Below, piece by piece: positions 54,094-61,140 of a stretch of DNA of 64,000 nt. Within the stretch, counting starts at the first letter, position 1. Each line of letters opens with the position of its first letter. The notes beneath the pieces are model-generated. The model did not search any database and was not told the origin of the DNA. It was given only the letters and a program-made list of their open reading frames with translations. This DNA is from Modestobacter lapidis (GTDB lineage: Bacteria > Actinomycetota > Actinomycetes > Mycobacteriales > Geodermatophilaceae): contig JABAKE010000010.1 of NCBI GenBank assembly GCA_019779905.1, forward strand, positions 1 through 64,000. The letters run 5' to 3'. A program made the translations under genes and the position numbers.

Positions 54094-55280
54094 CCGAGAG
54101 GACCCCCGTGAGCACCGATGCACCGTCCGGCCGGCTCGGGGACGGCACCCGGCTGGTCCACGCCGGCGACGAGCCCGTCGTCCCCGGGGCACCGCTGCGC
54201 CCCTCGCCGGTCTTCGCCGCGCCCTACCACCTCGGCGACCTGCCGCCCGGCGCCGGCGGCGCCGACGCCTACGCCCGCCCCGACAACCCCACGCTGCGGG
54301 TGTTCGAGCGGGCGGTCGGCGAGTTGGACGGCGGCGACTGCCTGTCCTTCGCCTCCGGCATGGCCGCGATCAGCGCCGCGCTGATGGCGGTGCTGCGCGC
54401 CGGGGACCGGGTGGTGCTGCCCACCGACGGCTACTACAGCACCCGGCTGCTGGCCACCGAGCACCTGGCGCGGTTCGGCGTCCGGGTGGAGATGGTGTCG
54501 ACCCCGGAGATCGGCGAGGTGGCCGCCCGCGGCGATCTCGAGGGCGCCCGGCTGGTGATGCTGGAGACGCCGAGCAACCCCCGGCTGGATGTCTGCGACA
54601 TCGCCGCGATCGCCCGCGCGACCCGCGCCGCGGGTGCCGTGCTGGTCGTGGACAACACCACCGCGACCCCGATCGGGCAGCGACCGCTGGACCTGGGGGC
54701 CGACGTCACGGTGGGCGCGGACACCAAGGCGCTCACCGGGCACAGCGACGTCCTGCTCGGCCACGTCAGCACCGCCCCGACCGGCGCCGGGCGCGAGCTG
54801 CACGACCGGGTGGCCGCCTGGCGCAAGCACACCGGCAGCACGCCCGGGCCTTTCGAGGCGTGGCTGGCGCACCGCTCGATGGGCACGCTGGACCTGCGGC
54901 TGGCCCGGCAGGCGGCCAACGCCGCAGCCCTCGTCGAGGTGCTGGTCGAGCACCCCGCGGTCTCCGCCGTCCGGTGGCCGTGGCTGGCCTCGGACCCCTC
55001 CGCCGCGCTCGCGAGCAGGCAGATGCTGCGACCCAACGGGGTGGTCTCGGCCGAGTTCGCCGACGCCGAGGCGGTACTGCACCTGGTGCGCAGCAGCCGG
55101 TTCTTCGTGGCCGCCACGAGCTTCGGCGGCATCCACACCACCGTCGACCGGCGCGCGCAGTGGGGTGGCGACGCCGTCTCCGAGGGCTTCGTGCGGTTCT
55201 CCTGCGGCATCGAGGACACCGCCGACCTCGTCGCCGACCTGCGGGCGGCCCTGGACACGCTGCCCGCGGTGCGCGGCTGA
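54090..55280 (+). CDS. Cystathionine gamma-lyase/synthase-type PLP enzyme
   Basis: The 396-residue protein is a Cys/Met-metabolism PLP enzyme. The PLP lysine is in [16 protein letters not shown] (about residue 212). Other marks are [34 protein letters not shown] and [14 protein letters not shown]. Distinguishing gamma-lyase from gamma-synthase or methionine gamma-lyase by sequence alone is risky; lyase is the more common annotation for this group. ATG 54090 overlaps the gpsA stop (ATGA). GTG 54108 with AGAGGA upstream is an equally good start and would give 390 residues. Confidence 0.88.
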   Translation: MTERTPVSTDAPSGRLGDGTRLVHAGDEPVVPGAPLRPSPVFAAPYHLGDLPPGAGGADAYARPDNPTLRVFERAVGELDGGDCLSFASGMAAISAALMAVLRAGDRVVLPTDGYYSTRLLATEHLARFGVRVEMVSTPEIGEVAARGDLEGARLVMLETPSNPRLDVCDIAAIARATRAAGAVLVVDNTTATPIGQRPLDLGADVTVGADTKALTGHSDVLLGHVSTAPTGAGRELHDRVAAWRKHTGSTPGPFEAWLAHRSMGTLDLRLARQAANAAALVEVLVEHPAVSAVRWPWLASDPSAALASRQMLRPNGVVSAEFADAEAVLHLVRSSRFFVAATSFGGIHTTVDRRAQWGGDAVSEGFVRFSCGIEDTADLVADLRAALDTLPAVRG

Positions 55281-55298
55281 GCGCGGTGCCCGCTCGGC

Positions 55299-55314
55299 TA
55301 GGGTCGGCTCGATG
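55299..55314 (+). promoter_or_regulatory. Leaderless -10 of ddl
   Basis: TAGGGT at 55299-55304 lies 7 nt before ATG 55312, so ddl can be expressed apart from the upstream genes. Confidence 0.45.
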
Positions 55315-56511
55315 ACCGGGAAGGCGAGCAAGCTGCGGGTCGCTGTCGTCTTCGGCGGGCGGAGCGCGGAGCACGCGATCTCCTGCGTCTCCGCCGGGAG
55401 CGTGCTGGGCGCGCTGGACCCCGCCCGCTACGAGGTGGTGCCGGTGGGCATCACCCGGGACGGCGGGTGGGTGCTGACCGACGGGGATCCCAGCCGGCTG
55501 GCGATCACCGACGGCGTGCTGCCCGAGGTGTCCGGGGGCGCGGCGGTCACCCTGGTCGGTCACCCGGCCGGCCGCGGGCTGGCCGCCCTGGGGCCCGCAT
55601 CGGTGGTCGGCGCGCTCACCGAGGTCGACGTGGTCTTCCCGGTGCTGCACGGGGCCTACGGCGAGGACGGCACCATCCAGGGTCTGCTCGAGATGTCCGG
55701 GCTGCCCTACGTCGGCTCGGGGGTGTTCGCCAGCGCTGCGTCCATGGACAAGGAGTTCACCAAGAAGCTCCTCGCAGCCGCCGGCATCCCGCAGGGCGAC
55801 CACGTCGTGCTGCGCGACGCCACCGGCGCACTGTGCGCCGACCCCGGCCTGCTCGACGAGGCGGCGCGGGAGCGGCTCGGGCTGCCGGTGTTCGTCAAGC
55901 CCTCACGGGCCGGGTCCAGCATCGGGATCACCCGGGTCACCGACTGGGCGCAGTTCCCGGCGGCGGTGGCCGCGGCGGCCGCGGTCGACCCCAAGGTCGT
56001 CGTCGAGGCCTCCGTGCCCGGCCGGGAGATCGAGTGCGGCGTGCTCGCCGGGGTGGGCGGCGGCCCGCCGCAGGCCAGCCTGCCCGCCGAGATCCGGCTG
56101 CGGGCCGGCACCGACTGGTACGACTTCAACGCCAAGTACCTCGAGGACGCCGTCGAGTTCGACGTGCCGGCCCGGCTCACCGCGGAGCAGACGCGCGCGG
56201 TGCAGGAGATGTCGGTGCGGGCGTACCTGGCGATGGACTGCCAGGGGCTGGCCCGGGTCGACTTCTTCCTCGGCACCGACCCGGCGACCGGCGAGGAGCG
56301 GCTCGTGGTCAACGAGGTCAACACGATGCCCGGATTCACGCCGATCTCGATGTTCCCGCGGATGTGGGCGGCCACCGGGCTGACGTACCCGGAACTGGTG
56401 GACCGCCTGGTGGCCGGCGCGATGCCGGACGCAGTGGTGCCGGACGCAGTGGTGCCGGACGCAGTGGTGCCGGACGCAGTGCTGGACGGTGGCACCCGGA
56501 CCACCGGGTGA
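55312..56511 (+). CDS. ddl: D-alanine--D-alanine ligase
   Basis: Ddl makes the D-Ala-D-Ala dipeptide of peptidoglycan using ATP. The 399-residue protein has VVFGGRSAEHAISCVSAGSV, VFPVLHGAYGEDGTIQG, KPSRAGSSIGITRV, and the metal-binding VNEVNTMPGFTPIS. The core ends near residue 370. The remaining tail carries four copies of the pentapeptide PDAVV coded by a 15-bp tandem repeat, which is not part of the enzyme fold and should vary between strains. The stop overlaps the next gene (GTGA). Confidence 0.97.
   Translation: MTGKASKLRVAVVFGGRSAEHAISCVSAGSVLGALDPARYEVVPVGITRDGGWVLTDGDPSRLAITDGVLPEVSGGAAVTLVGHPAGRGLAALGPASVVGALTEVDVVFPVLHGAYGEDGTIQGLLEMSGLPYVGSGVFASAASMDKEFTKKLLAAAGIPQGDHVVLRDATGALCADPGLLDEAARERLGLPVFVKPSRAGSSIGITRVTDWAQFPAAVAAAAAVDPKVVVEASVPGREIECGVLAGVGGGPPQASLPAEIRLRAGTDWYDFNAKYLEDAVEFDVPARLTAEQTRAVQEMSVRAYLAMDCQGLARVDFFLGTDPATGEERLVVNEVNTMPGFTPISMFPRMWAATGLTYPELVDRLVAGAMPDAVVPDAVVPDAVVPDAVLDGGTRTTG
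56424..56483 (+). repeat. 15-bp tandem repeat in ddl
   Basis: Four head-to-tail copies of GCCGGACGCAGTGGT (the last with one change) encode repeated PDAVV in the C-terminal tail. In frame, so copy-number change would not break the gene. Confidence 0.9.
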
Positions 56512-57161
56512 CGCGCTCCCTGCCGGTGCTGGCGGCCCTGCTGATGCTGGCCGGCGTCGGCTGCGCCGGGTGCAGTTCCACCGTCGCCGGGCAGGCCAGC
56601 CCGGCCGGCGGGGCCGGCGTGGCCGCCCTGCCGGAGACGCCGGCCGCCCTGGAGGCCCTGCTGGTTCGCGAGGTCCCGTCGGGTCTGCCGCGGGTGCCCG
56701 ACGACGAGCTGGACCCGCCGGCAGGAGAGAAGTCGATCGACGACGTGGCCGGGTACGCCGAGGACGCCGCCGACCAGCGCCGCGTCCTGGCGGACTACGG
56801 CTACCGGTACGGGTGGGAGCGTTTCTGGCGCGCCGGGAATGCGCTGACCAGCGTGTTCGTCGACCAGTTCAGCGGGTCGATGGGCGCGACGTCCTACGCC
56901 GACGACCTGGTCCGCAACGACGCCGAGTACTACGGCGGCGTGCCCGACCTCGACCCCGCCGGGTTGCCCCGGGGCTGCGCCGGGATGGTCGTCGAGGAGC
57001 CGGACCCCCACCTCGGGCTCGCCGGTCCGGCCGCCTTCTCCTGGTGCCCGCACGGGGTGTTCACCGTGTCGGTGGCCGCCGCTGCCGACACCCCGGAGGC
57101 CGCGCGCGCCGAGGTCGCGGCGGTCACCGCCGAGCAGCTGGCCCGGTTGCCCCGCGGCTGA
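56508..57161 (+). CDS. Putative lipoprotein, unknown family
   Basis: The 217-residue product opens with RSLPVLAALLMLAGVGCAGC, a signal sequence with a lipobox-like Cys. The mature part has a Pro/Ala-rich region (to about residue 60), then YRYGWERFWRAGNALTSVFV, DQFSGSMGATSYADDLVRND and paired cysteines (RGCAGM and SWCPHG) that could form a disulfide. A similar lay-out is seen in secreted actinobacterial proteins of unknown function (DUF7373-like), but I cannot assign it. It is translationally coupled to ddl, which hints at a cell envelope role. A composite hairpin repeat follows. Confidence 0.75.
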   Translation: MTRSLPVLAALLMLAGVGCAGCSSTVAGQASPAGGAGVAALPETPAALEALLVREVPSGLPRVPDDELDPPAGEKSIDDVAGYAEDAADQRRVLADYGYRYGWERFWRAGNALTSVFVDQFSGSMGATSYADDLVRNDAEYYGGVPDLDPAGLPRGCAGMVVEEPDPHLGLAGPAAFSWCPHGVFTVSVAAAADTPEAARAEVAAVTAEQLARLPRG

Positions 57162-57220
57162 GGAAGGACCCCGCTGCCCCCCACGCCTCGTACCTCGGCG
57201 CGGGTCCCTGCAGCGGGGCC
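57162..57220 (+). repeat. Intergenic hairpin repeat, type A (first of a pair)
   Basis: It begins right after the lipoprotein stop: GGAAGGACC, outer stem CCCGCTGC/GCAGCGGG, interior CCCCCCACGCCTCGTACCTC. Confidence 0.7.
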
Positions 57221-57272
57221 TGACCGTCCTCCGCACCCCTCGCATGCTCGGGGCCAGTCTCTGGACCGGGCC
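57221..57272 (+). repeat. Intergenic hairpin repeat, type B (second of a pair)
   Basis: It continues from the previous element through TGACCGTCC to GGACCGGGCC, with the core CCCCTCGCATGCTCGGGG. The same A-then-B order is seen at 60609-60719. Confidence 0.55.
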
Positions 57273-57321
57273 TGACCGTGCCCCCCTGTGGACCCCGGGT
57301 TCCAGGTGGCCCGGCGGCCGT

Positions 57322-57924
57322 TCAGTCGGTCGGCGCGGCCGACGGGGGTGCGGGCTCGGTGTAGGGCAGCGCGGTGCTGATGATCGGGCTCAGTGCGGTG
57401 ACGAGCGCGCTGTCGTACTCGGCGGGCACCCGCACCTGCACCGGCACCAGCCGGTCCACCGTCGTCCACACGTAGGCGTCCGGGTCGGTGTCGTCGACGA
57501 ACCACTCGACGCCGCTGATCGCCAGCGTGCCGGTGTCGGCCGCGTAGCCGGCCGGCGGGTCGACCCCGCAGACCAGCACCACGGGCGGGTCGCCCCAGGC
57601 GTAGGCGAAGGGCGTGTCGGAGTCGACCTGGCGGGAGGTCTCGCCGGCGAGCTCCAGCGGCAGCTGGCCCATCAGCACCGGGCAGGCCAGGTCGGCCTCC
57701 GGGGTGACCTCGGGGGTGTCCACGACCACGGGCGGCAGGTCGCCGCGGGGCGCGGGTGTCGTTCCCTGGACGTCGACGACCGCCCCGTCCCGATCCGCGT
57801 CGTCGCCGCGCGCGAGCACGTTGACCAGCACGAGCAGGACGACGACGACGGGCACGACCACGGCCGTCACCACGATCGCGGCGCGGCGCAGGACCGGGTC
57901 GCCCTCGGGAGGTGCGGTGCTCAG
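57322..57924 (-). CDS. DUF3515 membrane-anchored protein, possible CTG start
   Basis: The protein has one N-terminal helix (AIVVTAVVVPVVVVLLVLVN) and an extracytoplasmic DUF3515 domain with CPVLMGQLPLELAG, the AWGDPPVVLVCGV cysteine pair and VDRLVPVQVRVPAEYDSAL. It occupies the position of Rv2980 in mycobacteria. GTG 57873 has no ribosome site and would begin inside the helix. In frame 51 bp upstream, CTG 57924 has AGGAG at 7 nt and gives the natural N-terminus STAPPEGDPVLRRAA before the helix, so I use it; the product is then 200 residues. Function unknown. Confidence 0.75.
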   Translation of the reverse strand: MSTAPPEGDPVLRRAAIVVTAVVVPVVVVLLVLVNVLARGDDADRDGAVVDVQGTTPAPRGDLPPVVVDTPEVTPEADLACPVLMGQLPLELAGETSRQVDSDTPFAYAWGDPPVVLVCGVDPPAGYAADTGTLAISGVEWFVDDTDPDAYVWTTVDRLVPVQVRVPAEYDSALVTALSPIISTALPYTEPAPPSAAPTD

Positions 57925-57991
57925 AGCTGGGCTCCTGGAGAAGTTCCGGCGGGGCGCAGCCGTGCTGCCCCCGACACCGGAGGTGGGTGCG

Positions 57992-58225
57992 TCAGATGTT
58001 GACGACGGGACAGGTCAGCGTGCGGGTGATCCCGTCCACCGACTGCACCCGGGCCACGACCAGCCGGCCGAGCTCGTCGACGCTGTTGGCCTCGGCGCGG
58101 ACGATCACGTCGTAGGGGCCGGTGACGTCCTCCGCCTTGGTCACCCCGGCGATCTGTCCGATGGCCGCGGCGACCGCGGCTGCCTTGCCGACTTCGGTCT
58201 GGATCAAGATGTAGGCGTGGACCAC
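57992..58225 (-). CDS. Stand-alone Lrp/AsnC ligand-binding (RAM) domain protein
   Basis: The 77-residue protein is a single RAM domain: HAYILIQTEVGKAAAVAAAI, GVTKAEDVTGPYDVIVRAEA and TRTLTCPVV. It lacks the DNA-binding helix-turn-helix of Lrp. Such stand-alone domains form ring-shaped oligomers that bind amino acids, and they may modulate Lrp-type regulators. GTG 58225 follows GGAAGG; longer readings upstream are unsupported. It is divergent from thiL, the usual neighbour in actinobacteria. Confidence 0.88.
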   Translation of the reverse strand: MVHAYILIQTEVGKAAAVAAAIGQIAGVTKAEDVTGPYDVIVRAEANSVDELGRLVVARVQSVDGITRTLTCPVVNI

Positions 58226-58332
58226 GGGCTGACCTTCCTCGGGCGTCACCGATCCGGCAACGGCTGGGAGCACGACCGGCCTGCCGAACGGCGGGCCGAC
58301 CGGCAACGTACCGCAGCGCGGGGAGGTGACCG

Positions 58333-59367
58333 GTGACTCGGCCCCGACCCCTGGTGCCCCCGCCGGACCCCACCGACAGCGTCGGTGCCATCGGCGAGTT
58401 CGGGGTCATCGCCCGGGTACTCGCCCGGTCGGGCACCGCGGCGCTCGCCGAGGTGGGCCCGGGGGACGACGCGGCCGTGCTGCGGGCCCCCGACGGCCGG
58501 GTGGTCGTCTGCACGGACGTCCTCGTGGAGGGCCGGCACTTCCGCCGCGACTGGTCCTCCGGTGTGGACATCGGGCACAAGGCCGCGGCCGCGAACCTGG
58601 CCGACATCGCCGCCATGGGCGCCGTCCCGACCGCTCTGCTGGTCGGGCTGGCCTGCCCCGCGGGCACCCCGGCGGCCTGGCTGGAGGACATCGCCTCCGG
58701 GATGGCCGACGAGTGCGACCGCTTCGGTGCGGCCGTGGTCGGCGGTGACACCGTGGCCAGCGCCCCCGATTCCGCCGCCGTCGTCCTGTCCGTGACCGCG
58801 CTCGGCGACCTGGGCGGCCGGGCCCCGGTGACCCGCGACGGTGCCCGGCCCGGGAACGTCGTGGCCGTTGCCGGACGGCTGGGCTGGTCGGCCTGCGGGC
58901 TGGCGGTGCTGCGCCGCGGCTTCGCCAGCCCGATCGCCGCGGTCACCGCGCACCGCCGTCCGGTGCCGCCCTACGGTGCCGGGCCGGCGGCCGCCGATGC
59001 CGGGGCCACCGCCATGTGCGACACCAGCGACGGCCTGCTCGCCGACGCCGGCCACCTGGCCACCGCGAGCGGCGTGCGGATCGACCTGGACCGCGCCGCC
59101 CTGGCGCGCGGCTTTCTCGAACCGCCCGGGCCGCTCCAGCAGGTGGCCGCGGCGCTCGGGGGTGACCCGATGGCCTGGGTCCTCACCGGCGGGGAGGACC
59201 ACGCCCTGGTCGCCACCTTCCCCGCGGCGGCCGCCCTGCCGCACGGCTTCACCGTGGTCGGCCGGGTCGCCGAGGGCGCACCGGGCGTCCGGGTCGACGG
59301 CGTCCCCGCGGCGGACGTCGCCGCCGCGCTGGGGACGGGAGGGACCGGACATGCGCACTTCGGATGA
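58333..59367 (+). CDS. thiL: Thiamine-monophosphate kinase
   Basis: ThiL phosphorylates thiamine monophosphate to the cofactor thiamine diphosphate. The 344-residue protein has the PurM-like fold with EVGPGDDAAVL, TDVLVEGRHFRRDWSS, LADIAAMGAVP, VVGGDTV and CDTSDGLLADAGHL, the Asp-rich sites for Mg-ATP. GTG 58333 follows GGGGAGG. The product feeds ThDP enzymes such as IlvB and the decarboxylase in this window. No TPP riboswitch is visible upstream. It overlaps the next gene by 17 bp. Confidence 0.96.
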   Translation: MTRPRPLVPPPDPTDSVGAIGEFGVIARVLARSGTAALAEVGPGDDAAVLRAPDGRVVVCTDVLVEGRHFRRDWSSGVDIGHKAAAANLADIAAMGAVPTALLVGLACPAGTPAAWLEDIASGMADECDRFGAAVVGGDTVASAPDSAAVVLSVTALGDLGGRAPVTRDGARPGNVVAVAGRLGWSACGLAVLRRGFASPIAAVTAHRRPVPPYGAGPAAADAGATAMCDTSDGLLADAGHLATASGVRIDLDRAALARGFLEPPGPLQQVAAALGGDPMAWVLTGGEDHALVATFPAAAALPHGFTVVGRVAEGAPGVRVDGVPAADVAAALGTGGTGHAHFG

Positions 59368-59917
59368 CCCGGCCGCGTCGGTCGAGCGGCCGCGGATCGA
59401 GCTGCGGGCGGTCGGCTACGGCGACCCGGTGGCCGGCGAGCTGGTGGAGCGGGTGCAGCAGGAGTACGTCGTCCGCTACGGCGGCCGGGACGGCGCCGTC
59501 GTCGATCCGGCCGAGTTCTCCCCGCCGCAGGGCCTGTTCCTGGTGGCCGAGGTCGACGGGGTTCCGGCGGGCTGCGGTGGCTGGCGGGTGCACACCCCGG
59601 GTGTCGTGGAGCTCAAGCGGATGTACGTCGAACCCGCCTTCCGCCGCCACGGGATCGCCCGTCGGCTGCTGTCCGCGCTGGAGCGGACGGCCGCGGCCGC
59701 CGGGCACGGGCACCTGGTGCTCAACTCCGGTGACCGGCAGCCCGAGGCGCTGGCGTTGTACGCCCGCGCGGGGTACACACCGGTACCCGGCTACGGGATC
59801 TACGCCGGGTCCCCGGACGCGGTCTTCCTGGGCAGGGACCTGGGCGAGGACCTGGGCGAGGACCTGGGCGGGCAGCTGCCGGCCCGGGCCGAGGAGGAGG
59901 ACGCATGGGCGTCGTGA
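59351..59917 (+). CDS. GNAT-family N-acetyltransferase
   Basis: The 188-residue protein has a GNAT fold with the acetyl-CoA motif A in VELKRMYVEPAFRRHGIARR (Arg-x-x-Gly-x-Ala) and motif B in ALALYARAGYTPVPGYG. The C-terminal 25 residues contain DLGEDLGEDLGG encoded by short 12-bp repeats, an acidic tail outside the fold. It begins 17 bp inside thiL. The acceptor substrate is unknown. The next gene starts 13 bp before its end, so thiL, GNAT and the kinase-like gene form one unit. Confidence 0.85.
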   Translation: MRTSDDPAASVERPRIELRAVGYGDPVAGELVERVQQEYVVRYGGRDGAVVDPAEFSPPQGLFLVAEVDGVPAGCGGWRVHTPGVVELKRMYVEPAFRRHGIARRLLSALERTAAAAGHGHLVLNSGDRQPEALALYARAGYTPVPGYGIYAGSPDAVFLGRDLGEDLGEDLGGQLPARAEEEDAWAS

Positions 59918-60528
59918 CGGTGTCGGCGTCGTTCGGGGCAGGCGGGGCGGACATCGCCCCGGCGGTCGCCGAGCGGCTGGGGCTGCCCTTCCACGACCGG
60001 GCCATCCCCGCGCTCGTGGCCGGCCGGCTCGGTGTCCCGGTGGCCGAGGCGGAAGCCAACGACGAGACGATCGCCCGGGGCCTGTGGCGGCTGATCACCT
60101 TGCTGGGGTCGATGCCCGACCCGGTCGGCGGCGTGCTGCCGGTGAGCACGCTGCCCGACGAACGCGCCTACCGGGAGCAGACCGAGCGGGTGCTGGGTGA
60201 GATCGCCACCAGCCCCGGGGGTGTGGTGCTGGGCCGGGCGGCGGCGCTGGTGCTGGCCGACCGACCCGATGCGCTGCACGTCCGGCTCGACGGTCCGCGC
60301 GAGCGTCGGCTGGCGGCCGCGCGGGTGCAGCTCGACCTGCCGGCCGACGAGGTGCGGCGGGAACTGGACGCCGCCGACGCCGCGCGGGAGGCCTACGTCC
60401 GGCACTTCTACCGCTGTGACCCGGCGGACGCTGGGCACTACCACCTGGTCGTGGACCCCACGGCGCTACCGCACGACGTGGTGGTCGACCTGGTGGTCAC
60501 CGCCGCCCGCGCCCGCGGCATCGGCTGA
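59905..60528 (+). CDS. Cytidylate-kinase-like family protein
   Basis: The 207-residue protein belongs to the cytidylate kinase-like group: VVTVSASFGAGGADIAPAVA at the P-loop position, then LPFHDRAIPALV, YREQTERVLGEIA, GVVLGRAAALVL and the phosphate-contacting ARVQLDLPADEVRRELDAAD. The P-loop is unusual (SASFGAGG, without a Lys), as in the family, where it begins IxISRQxGSGG. The substrate is not known and it is not the essential Cmk. It overlaps the GNAT gene and ends before a terminator. Confidence 0.8.
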   Translation: MGVVTVSASFGAGGADIAPAVAERLGLPFHDRAIPALVAGRLGVPVAEAEANDETIARGLWRLITLLGSMPDPVGGVLPVSTLPDERAYREQTERVLGEIATSPGGVVLGRAAALVLADRPDALHVRLDGPRERRLAAARVQLDLPADEVRRELDAADAAREAYVRHFYRCDPADAGHYHLVVDPTALPHDVVVDLVVTAARARGIG

Positions 60529-60547
60529 GCAGGCGGGCACGCGACAA

Positions 60548-60575
60548 ACCCCGGAGGTCAGCAGACCTCCGGGGT
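60548..60575 (+). terminator. Terminator-like hairpin after the kinase-like gene
   Basis: ACCCCGGAGGTC-AGCA-GACCTCCGGGGT, a 12-bp perfect stem with a 4-nt loop, 19 nt after the stop. Confidence 0.75.
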
Positions 60576-60608
60576 CGTGGAGCTCGTCGACCCCGGAGGG
60601 CAGGGTCA

Positions 60609-60660
60609 GGCCCCGTTCAGAGGCTCGCCCCGGAGCTTGCGAGGGGTGAGGAGAACGGTC
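60609..60660 (-). repeat. Intergenic hairpin repeat, type B
   Basis: On the minus strand: stem CCGTTC/GAACGG with inner CTCACCCC...GGGGCGAG around CTCGCAAGCTCC. It follows a type A copy downstream of rpmB. Confidence 0.6.
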
Positions 60661-60661
60661 A

Positions 60662-60719
60662 GGCCCCCTTGCAGGGTCCCGTCGCGAGCTTGCGAGCGGC
60701 GGGGGGCAAGGGGGTCCTT
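60662..60719 (-). repeat. Intergenic hairpin repeat, type A
   Basis: On the minus strand it starts 2 nt after the rpmB stop: AAGGACC, outer stem CCCCTTGC/GCAAGGGG, inner core CCCCCCGCCGCTCGCAAGCT. Confidence 0.7.
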
Positions 60720-60721
60720 CT

Positions 60722-60913
60722 TCAGCCCCGGACGACCTTGCCCGCGCGGATGCAGGAGGTGCAGGCGTTGATGCGGCGACGGGTGCCCGCGCCGACGATG
60801 GCCTTCACGGCCTGGATGTTGGGGTTCCAGCGGCGCGGCGTGCGGCGGTGCGAGTGCGACACCGACATACCGAAACCGGGCCCCTTGCCACAGACATCGC
60901 ACACGGCAGCCAC
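60722..60913 (-). CDS. rpmB: 50S ribosomal protein L28, zinc-binding form
   Basis: L28 is a small protein of the large ribosomal subunit. The 63-residue product has the usual motifs [17 protein letters not shown] and NPNIQAVKA, plus two Cys pairs (CDVC and CTSC) that bind zinc. In actinobacteria, a second Cys-free L28 is often made under zinc limitation; this copy is the zinc-dependent one. It is divergent from the DAK-type gene, as in mycobacteria (rpmB1). GTG 60913 starts the gene, with GGAG upstream. Confidence 0.97.
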   Translation of the reverse strand: MAAVCDVCGKGPGFGMSVSHSHRRTPRRWNPNIQAVKAIVGAGTRRRINACTSCIRAGKVVRG

Positions 60914-61124
60914 GGTGGATCACTCCCAGGAGGTTGGTTCAGAAAAATTCCTGCAGGCCCAGTGCCTGCAGGTGGAGCGCGCAGGCGGTGCGCCGGAGCG
61001 CAGCGCCGGTGCGCCCAGGCAACAGCTTCCGACCACTGTAGCCGGTCTCCGCAGGCGACGTCGCACAGCCCGGCCCGGAGGCTCCGCCGACCGGCGCCGG
61101 GCCGGTCCTGTCGGCTCGCGCAGG

Positions 61125-61140
61125 TAACCTCCCGCACGTG
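61125..61140 (+). promoter_or_regulatory. Leaderless -10 of the DAK/FakA-type gene
   Basis: TAACCT at 61125-61130 lies 7 nt before GTG 61138; no ribosome-binding site. Confidence 0.5.

Noticed and set aside
58226-58332. TPP riboswitch before thiL
   Set aside because: No CTGAGA-type conserved segments are present, and a normal ribosome site precedes the GTG.
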